64,000 bases of DNA from Streptomyces cynarae (GTDB lineage: Bacteria; Actinomycetota; Actinomycetes; Streptomycetales; Streptomycetaceae): positions 1,719,001 through 1,783,000 of the forward strand of contig NZ_CP106793.1 of NCBI RefSeq assembly GCF_025642135.1, in the 5' to 3' direction. Under the pieces are notes generated by a model. It was given only the letters and a program-made list of their open reading frames with translations, was not told the DNA's origin and made no database searches. Shown in pieces: positions 61,103 through 64,000 of the stretch. The position numbers were made by a program, and so were the translations under genes. Every line of letters begins with the position of its first letter. Positions within the stretch are counted from its first letter, which is position 1.

Positions 61103-62389
61103 TCAGGCCTGGAACGCGGCCTGCGACTCGTCGAAGAACTGCTTCACCGCGTCGGCGACCTTGACCTTGCCCAGGCCCAGGTCGCCACCGATGCGCAGGA
61201 AGGCGGCCTCGATGGTGTCGGCGCCGGAGGGGTGCGGGGTGATCGTGCCGAGGACACCGGCCTTGGCGGTGTCGTCCTCGTACTGCGCGATCTCCTTGTT
61301 GACCTCGTCGGTCGGCTTGAAGGCCTCGTACTGTTCGGTGCTGGCGAGGATGCCGCGGTCGTAGCCCATGATCTTGCCGACCTCGGGGTCATGGACCATG
61401 AAGTTGATGAACTGGGCGACTTCCTTCGGGTGCGAGGTGCGCGCGGAGGCGCTCAGCATCAGGGAGGCGAGGTACTGGCCGGTGTGCTTGCCGTCCATGG
61501 TGGGGATCGGCGCTAGACCGTAGGTGCTGTTCCCCTCGGCGGTGTAACGGACCGTGAAGTTGTCCCAGGTGAATTCGGACGCCCCGTGCCCGGCCGAGAG
61601 CGAGGACTTGGGCCGGTCCTGGGCGACAATCTTCGGGTCTGTGACGATCCCGGCCTTCACGCGGTTGTAGCCGTCCTGCCACCACTCCGTCAGATCGGCC
61701 TTGTCGAAACCGAGTCCGTCCTTGGTGTAGAACGCCTTGCCGTTCTGCCGGAGGTAAAGGTCGTACAGGTACATGATGCTGAAGTAGCCCGTGTCCCCGG
61801 GGACCTTGGTCTTGTCGTGGATGGTCTTGAGGGCCTTGAAGTACTCGTCCCAGGTCCAGCCCGCCGTCGGCTCGACACCGGCCTTCTGGAAGACCTTCTT
61901 GTCGACGACGAGCGACATGGTGTTGGAGCCGACGGGAATGCCGAGCTGCTTGCCGTCGACCTCGCCGACCTTCGTGACACCGGCGCGGAAGTTGCTCAGG
62001 CTGATATTGCCCGCGTCGATCTGTGACTCGAGGTCGAGGAGGACACCTCTCTTGTCGTATTTCCGAAGGAATGTGACGGCGTTCTGGAATACGTCCGGGG
62101 GATTTCCGCCGGACGCCTGCGTCTGGAACTTCTCCCAGAAAGACTGGTAGTCCTGGAAGTCAGTTTTGACCTTGATCTTCGGATGCTTCTTCTCGAAGAG
62201 CTTGATGGTTTCGTTGATCTTCTTCGCCCGTTCGTCGGCACCCCACCACGAGTAACGGATCGTCACGGTCCCGTCCGCCGAGGTGCCGCCGTCACCACCG
62301 CAGCCCGTCGTCGCGGCCAGCCCCAGGGTGGCCACCGAGGCTCCCGCCGCCTTCAGGATCGTGCGCCTCTCAACATTCCCGGTACCCAC
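61103..62389 (-). CDS. Extracellular sugar-binding lipoprotein of ABC transporter
   Basis: 428 residues from the GTG at 62389, preferred because GGGGAGGGG is 7 bases upstream; an ATG at 62425 would add 12 residues but has no ribosome site. Twin arginines (VERRTILKAAGAS) and a lipobox-like TTGC (Cys30) suggest a Tat-exported lipoprotein. The mature part is a family 1 solute-binding protein: VTIRYSWWGADERAKKINE, VDGKQLGIPVGSNTMSLVVD, AGWTWDEYFKALKTI. It is the first gene of the operon under a clear promoter. Confidence 0.94.
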   Translation of the reverse strand: MGTGNVERRTILKAAGASVATLGLAATTGCGGDGGTSADGTVTIRYSWWGADERAKKINETIKLFEKKHPKIKVKTDFQDYQSFWEKFQTQASGGNPPDVFQNAVTFLRKYDKRGVLLDLESQIDAGNISLSNFRAGVTKVGEVDGKQLGIPVGSNTMSLVVDKKVFQKAGVEPTAGWTWDEYFKALKTIHDKTKVPGDTGYFSIMYLYDLYLRQNGKAFYTKDGLGFDKADLTEWWQDGYNRVKAGIVTDPKIVAQDRPKSSLSAGHGASEFTWDNFTVRYTAEGNSTYGLAPIPTMDGKHTGQYLASLMLSASARTSHPKEVAQFINFMVHDPEVGKIMGYDRGILASTEQYEAFKPTDEVNKEIAQYEDDTAKAGVLGTITPHPSGADTIEAAFLRIGGDLGLGKVKVADAVKQFFDESQAAFQA

Positions 62390-62439
62390 AGTCAGGCCCC
62401 TCCCCGCAGCAACGCCGCCGCTCATGAATCGTTTCAAGT

Positions 62440-62447
62440 AAGCGCTT
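62440..62447. promoter_or_regulatory. LacI-type operator core
   Basis: The palindrome AAGCGCTT sits about 8-16 bases beyond the -10 box of the sugar operon, over the expected start of transcription. AAGCGCTT is the core of many LacI/GalR operators. No LacI gene is in the window, so the regulator would be encoded elsewhere. Confidence 0.6.
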
Positions 62448-62455
62448 GCTGGCAC

Positions 62456-62484
62456 AAGGTACGGAGGCCCTCCGGCCTCGTCAA
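62456..62484 (-). promoter_or_regulatory. Promoter of the sugar uptake operon
   Basis: On the minus strand, -35 TTGACG (62484-62479), 17 bases, then -10 TACCTT (62461-62456). Spacing is ideal. The transcript would have a leader of about 60 bases before the GTG at 62389. Confidence 0.65.
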
Positions 62485-62604
62485 TGATTCGGACAGGATT
62501 TGGTGAGAGTGAGGTCGGGCGGTAACAGGCACCGCAGGAGGGCGAGTTCGGGCCGGGAACAACAAGCGCGCAGGTCGCGAGGGGCGACACCGCCGAGGTC
62601 GTCC

Positions 62605-62709
62605 GGTGCGGCGCCGAGAGCCGGACGCCGGATTCGGTCGGTGCGGCGCCGAGAGTCGGACGCCGGATTCGGTCGGTGCGGCGCCGAGAGCCGGACGCCG
62701 GATTCGGCC
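62605..62709. repeat. 35-bp tandem repeat, three copies
   Basis: Units start at 62605, 62640 and 62675. Each begins GGTGCGGCGCCGAGAG, and they differ at only one or two bases; copy 2 has T for C after GAGAG, and copy 3 ends GGCC where the others end GGTC. No spacers lie between units, so this is not a CRISPR array. It is noncoding. Confidence 0.9.
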
Positions 62710-62820
62710 GGCCGGTGCCGTGGCAGGCCCGGAGGTCCGGCTTCGCCGCGCAGCGGCACACCGGGGACGGGCGCGAGGAAGCGCTGATCAGCACCGGGGC
62801 CCGCACAAGGGCATACGCCG

Positions 62821-62857
62821 AGGGCGGCGCCGCCCATCTCCTGAGCGGCGCCGCCCT
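62821..62857 (-). terminator. Terminator hairpin of tRNA-Val copy 2
   Basis: Perfect 13-base arms AGGGCGGCGCCGC and its complement, nine bases past the tRNA on the minus strand. No T-run. Confidence 0.75.
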
Positions 62858-62865
62858 CGATCTTG

Positions 62866-62937
62866 TGGGCGATACTGGGATCGAACCAGTGACCTCTTCG
62901 GTGTGAACGAAGCGCTCTCCCGCTGAGCTAATCGCCC
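62866..62937 (-). tRNA. tRNA-Val (anticodon CAC), copy 2
   Basis: 72-base cloverleaf with acceptor GGGCGAT/ATCGCCC, loop TTCACAC (anticodon CAC) and T-loop TTCGATC. It is identical to the copy at 55104 except for one D-loop and one T-loop base. A -10-like TAATGT lies at 62956-62951 on the minus strand, but no good -35 was seen. Confidence 0.96.
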
Positions 62938-62991
62938 GGGCGCAGGAAGAACATTACCGCATGTCAGCGGATGCCCCCGACCACGGGCCGG

Positions 62992-63429
62992 TCACTCCTC
63001 CCTGATGTTCCAGGGCGTCACGAAGCCGAACTTCCAGACGTACACGCCGACCAGCGCGGCCGCGATCGCCACGCCGACGGTCGTGAGCAGGAGGTTGCGC
63101 CGGCGCACCCTGGGGTCGAGCGCGCGGTGCGTCGCCTCCGTGACCTTGCGTTTCGTCCAGCGCAGCACCAGCTGGGCCCAGACGAACTCGGTCGCCCAGA
63201 TCGCCATGCCGGCGAAGATCACCAGCCAGCCCGGGCCCGGCAGCGGAAGCAGGAGCACGCCGCCCGCGACCACCGCGAGGCCGATCACGAAAACGCCGAC
63301 CTGCCAGCTGAGGTGCAGCGCCCGTCGGGCCTTGATGAATTCCGGTGCCCTGGAACCGAGCCCCCGCTCGGTCTTCGGCTCCTCAGCGGCCACGGCGGCC
63401 TCACCCCGCTCGTCACTCCGCGTATTCAT
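62992..63429 (-). CDS. TIGR02611 family membrane protein
   Basis: 145 residues from the ATG at 63429. An acidic N-terminal tail is followed by hydrophobic segments (VGVFVIGLAVVAGGVLLLPL and a C-terminal pair) with the hallmark PLPGPGWLVIFAGMAIWATE. The family has no known function. It is divergent from ssgB and lies next to tRNA-Val copy 2. Confidence 0.88.
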   Translation of the reverse strand: MNTRSDERGEAAVAAEEPKTERGLGSRAPEFIKARRALHLSWQVGVFVIGLAVVAGGVLLLPLPGPGWLVIFAGMAIWATEFVWAQLVLRWTKRKVTEATHRALDPRVRRRNLLLTTVGVAIAAALVGVYVWKFGFVTPWNIREE

Positions 63430-63534
63430 ACAGCCAAACCTACCCGAGAGAAACCGGTCACCGGAATGGCCGCATCGCACGAACGATGTCTCGGCCGGAC
63501 GAGCTACGTAAAGACAGGCAAAACACTCAGAGGG

Positions 63535-63558
63535 GTTTACAACGGCACCGTAGGTGGC
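63535..63558 (+). promoter_or_regulatory. Candidate sigma-H-type promoter of ssgB
   Basis: GTTTAC at 63535-63540 and GGTGGC at 63553-63558, with 14 bases between GTTT and GGTG. This fits loosely the GTTT-N14-15-GGGTAT pattern of SigB/SigH-type promoters. I recall that ssgB depends on sigma-H in S. coelicolor; the -10 match here is imperfect. Confidence 0.4.
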
Positions 63559-63619
63559 ATGTCGATTTCGCCGACGTGCGAATCCCCGAGCGCACACTGA
63601 GCGAAAGGCCCTGGCGCTT

Positions 63620-64000
63620 ATGAACACCACGGTCAGCTGCGAGCTGCACCTGCGCCTCGTTGTGTCGAGCGAGTCCTCACTGCCTGTACCCGCGGGACTG
63701 CGGTATGACACGGCCGATCCCTACGCCGTGCACGCCACCTTCCACACCGGAGCCGAGGAGACCGTCGAGTGGGTGTTCGCCCGCGACCTCCTCGCGGAGG
63801 GCCTGCACCGGCCCACAGGGACCGGCGACGTCCGGGTCTGGCCGTCCCGCAGCCACGGTCAGGGCGTCGTCTGCATCGCCCTGAGCTCTCCGGAGGGCGA
63901 GGCCCTGCTCGAGGCCCCGGCGCGGGCCCTGGAGTCGTTCCTGAAGCGAACCGATGCGGCCGTGCCGCCCGGCACGGAGCATCGCCATTTCGATCTCGAC
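63620..64000 (+). CDS. ssgB: Sporulation-specific cell division protein SsgB, 3' end cut by window
   Basis: 127 codons are present; about ten more would complete the protein. SsgB with SsgA positions FtsZ for sporulation septa. The translation MNTTVSCELHLRLVVSSESS, then ADPYAVHATFHTGAEETVEW, FARDLLAEGLHRPTGTGDVR and LESFLKRTDAAVPPG matches SsgB almost exactly in memory. GAAAGG lies about 12 bases before the ATG. It is the archetype of the SsgA-like family found only in sporulating actinobacteria. Confidence 0.97.
   Translation, partial: MNTTVSCELHLRLVVSSESSLPVPAGLRYDTADPYAVHATFHTGAEETVEWVFARDLLAEGLHRPTGTGDVRVWPSRSHGQGVVCIALSSPEGEALLEAPARALESFLKRTDAAVPPGTEHRHFDLD

Larger units (their letters stand above)
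62426..62865. other. Noncoding region upstream of the sugar operon
   Basis: 440 bases with the operon promoter and LacI-type site (62440-62484), a triple 35-bp tandem repeat (62605-62709) and the tRNA-Val copy 2 terminator (62821-62857). The rest shows nothing I can name. Open frames across the repeats are artefacts of G+C bias. Confidence 0.7.

Noticed and set aside
62605..62709. Possible CRISPR array
   Set aside because: The three units abut with no spacers and there are no cas genes.
55104..62937. Integrated element with tRNA attachment sites
   Set aside because: No integrase, excisionase or replication gene lies between the tRNA copies. I keep only the duplication as an observation.

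Overview
This is a Streptomyces chromosome segment. The G+C content is very high, with strong third-position G/C bias. Several genes start with GTG or TTG, and developmental genes characteristic of the genus sit at both ends: bldD on the left and ssgB, cut by the window edge, on the right. From memory, the gene order from pyrC to ssgB follows the conserved core of the S. coelicolor chromosome. No phage, transposase, CRISPR array or biosynthetic cluster was found.

Layout. (1) 1-5.4 kb: pyrR-pyrB-pyrC run leftward, bldD is divergent, then nusB, efp and an M24 peptidase-like gene. (2) 5.5-12.8 kb: a P-loop kinase-like gene, the aromatic genes aroB-aroK-aroC-aroE, mltG and ruvX. (3) 12.8-17.1 kb: alaS, two small membrane-associated proteins and rpsD. 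(4) 17.4-23.2 kb: rarA, a VKOR-family protein, then a rightward, translationally coupled operon of ABC ATPase, ABC permease, histidine kinase and response regulator. (5) 23.4-38 kb: hisS, an MBL-fold hydrolase, a cyclophilin, a DUF349 protein, relA, apt, secF-secD-yajC, ruvB-ruvA-ruvC and a YebC-type regulator. (6) 38-50.3 kb: pdxT-pdxS and the phosphatidylinositol mannoside genes pimA-patA-pgsA, then an EF-G-like GTPase, an unknown membrane protein, a HIT protein and thrS. The order thrS-HIT-pgsA-patA-pimA-pdxS-pdxT-YebC resembles what I recall of the mycobacterial locus. (7) 50.4-55.1 kb: less-characterised genes, including a DUF4365 nuclease-like protein divergent from a DnaQ-like exonuclease, and a DUF2207 protein. 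(8) 55.1-62.9 kb: two near-identical tRNA-Val(CAC) genes bracket an SRPBCC gene and a sugar-uptake operon with an exo-rhamnogalacturonan lyase-like enzyme. (9) A TIGR02611 protein and ssgB end the window.

The points most worth checking are these. Three genes change reading frame: the kinase-like gene, aroE, and the 5' end of relA. These look like small indels, probably sequence errors. A compact Tat-dependent rhamnogalacturonan-type locus lies between the tRNA copies; it has a clear promoter overlapped by a LacI-type half-site palindrome, with a triple 35-bp tandem repeat upstream. The M24 protein and the EF-G-like GTPase have altered key motifs. The DUF4365 protein, its translationally coupled unknown partner and the divergent exonuclease form a possible DNA-processing module. 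A BldD box overlaps the bldD promoter, and a PyrR-binding loop precedes pyrR.
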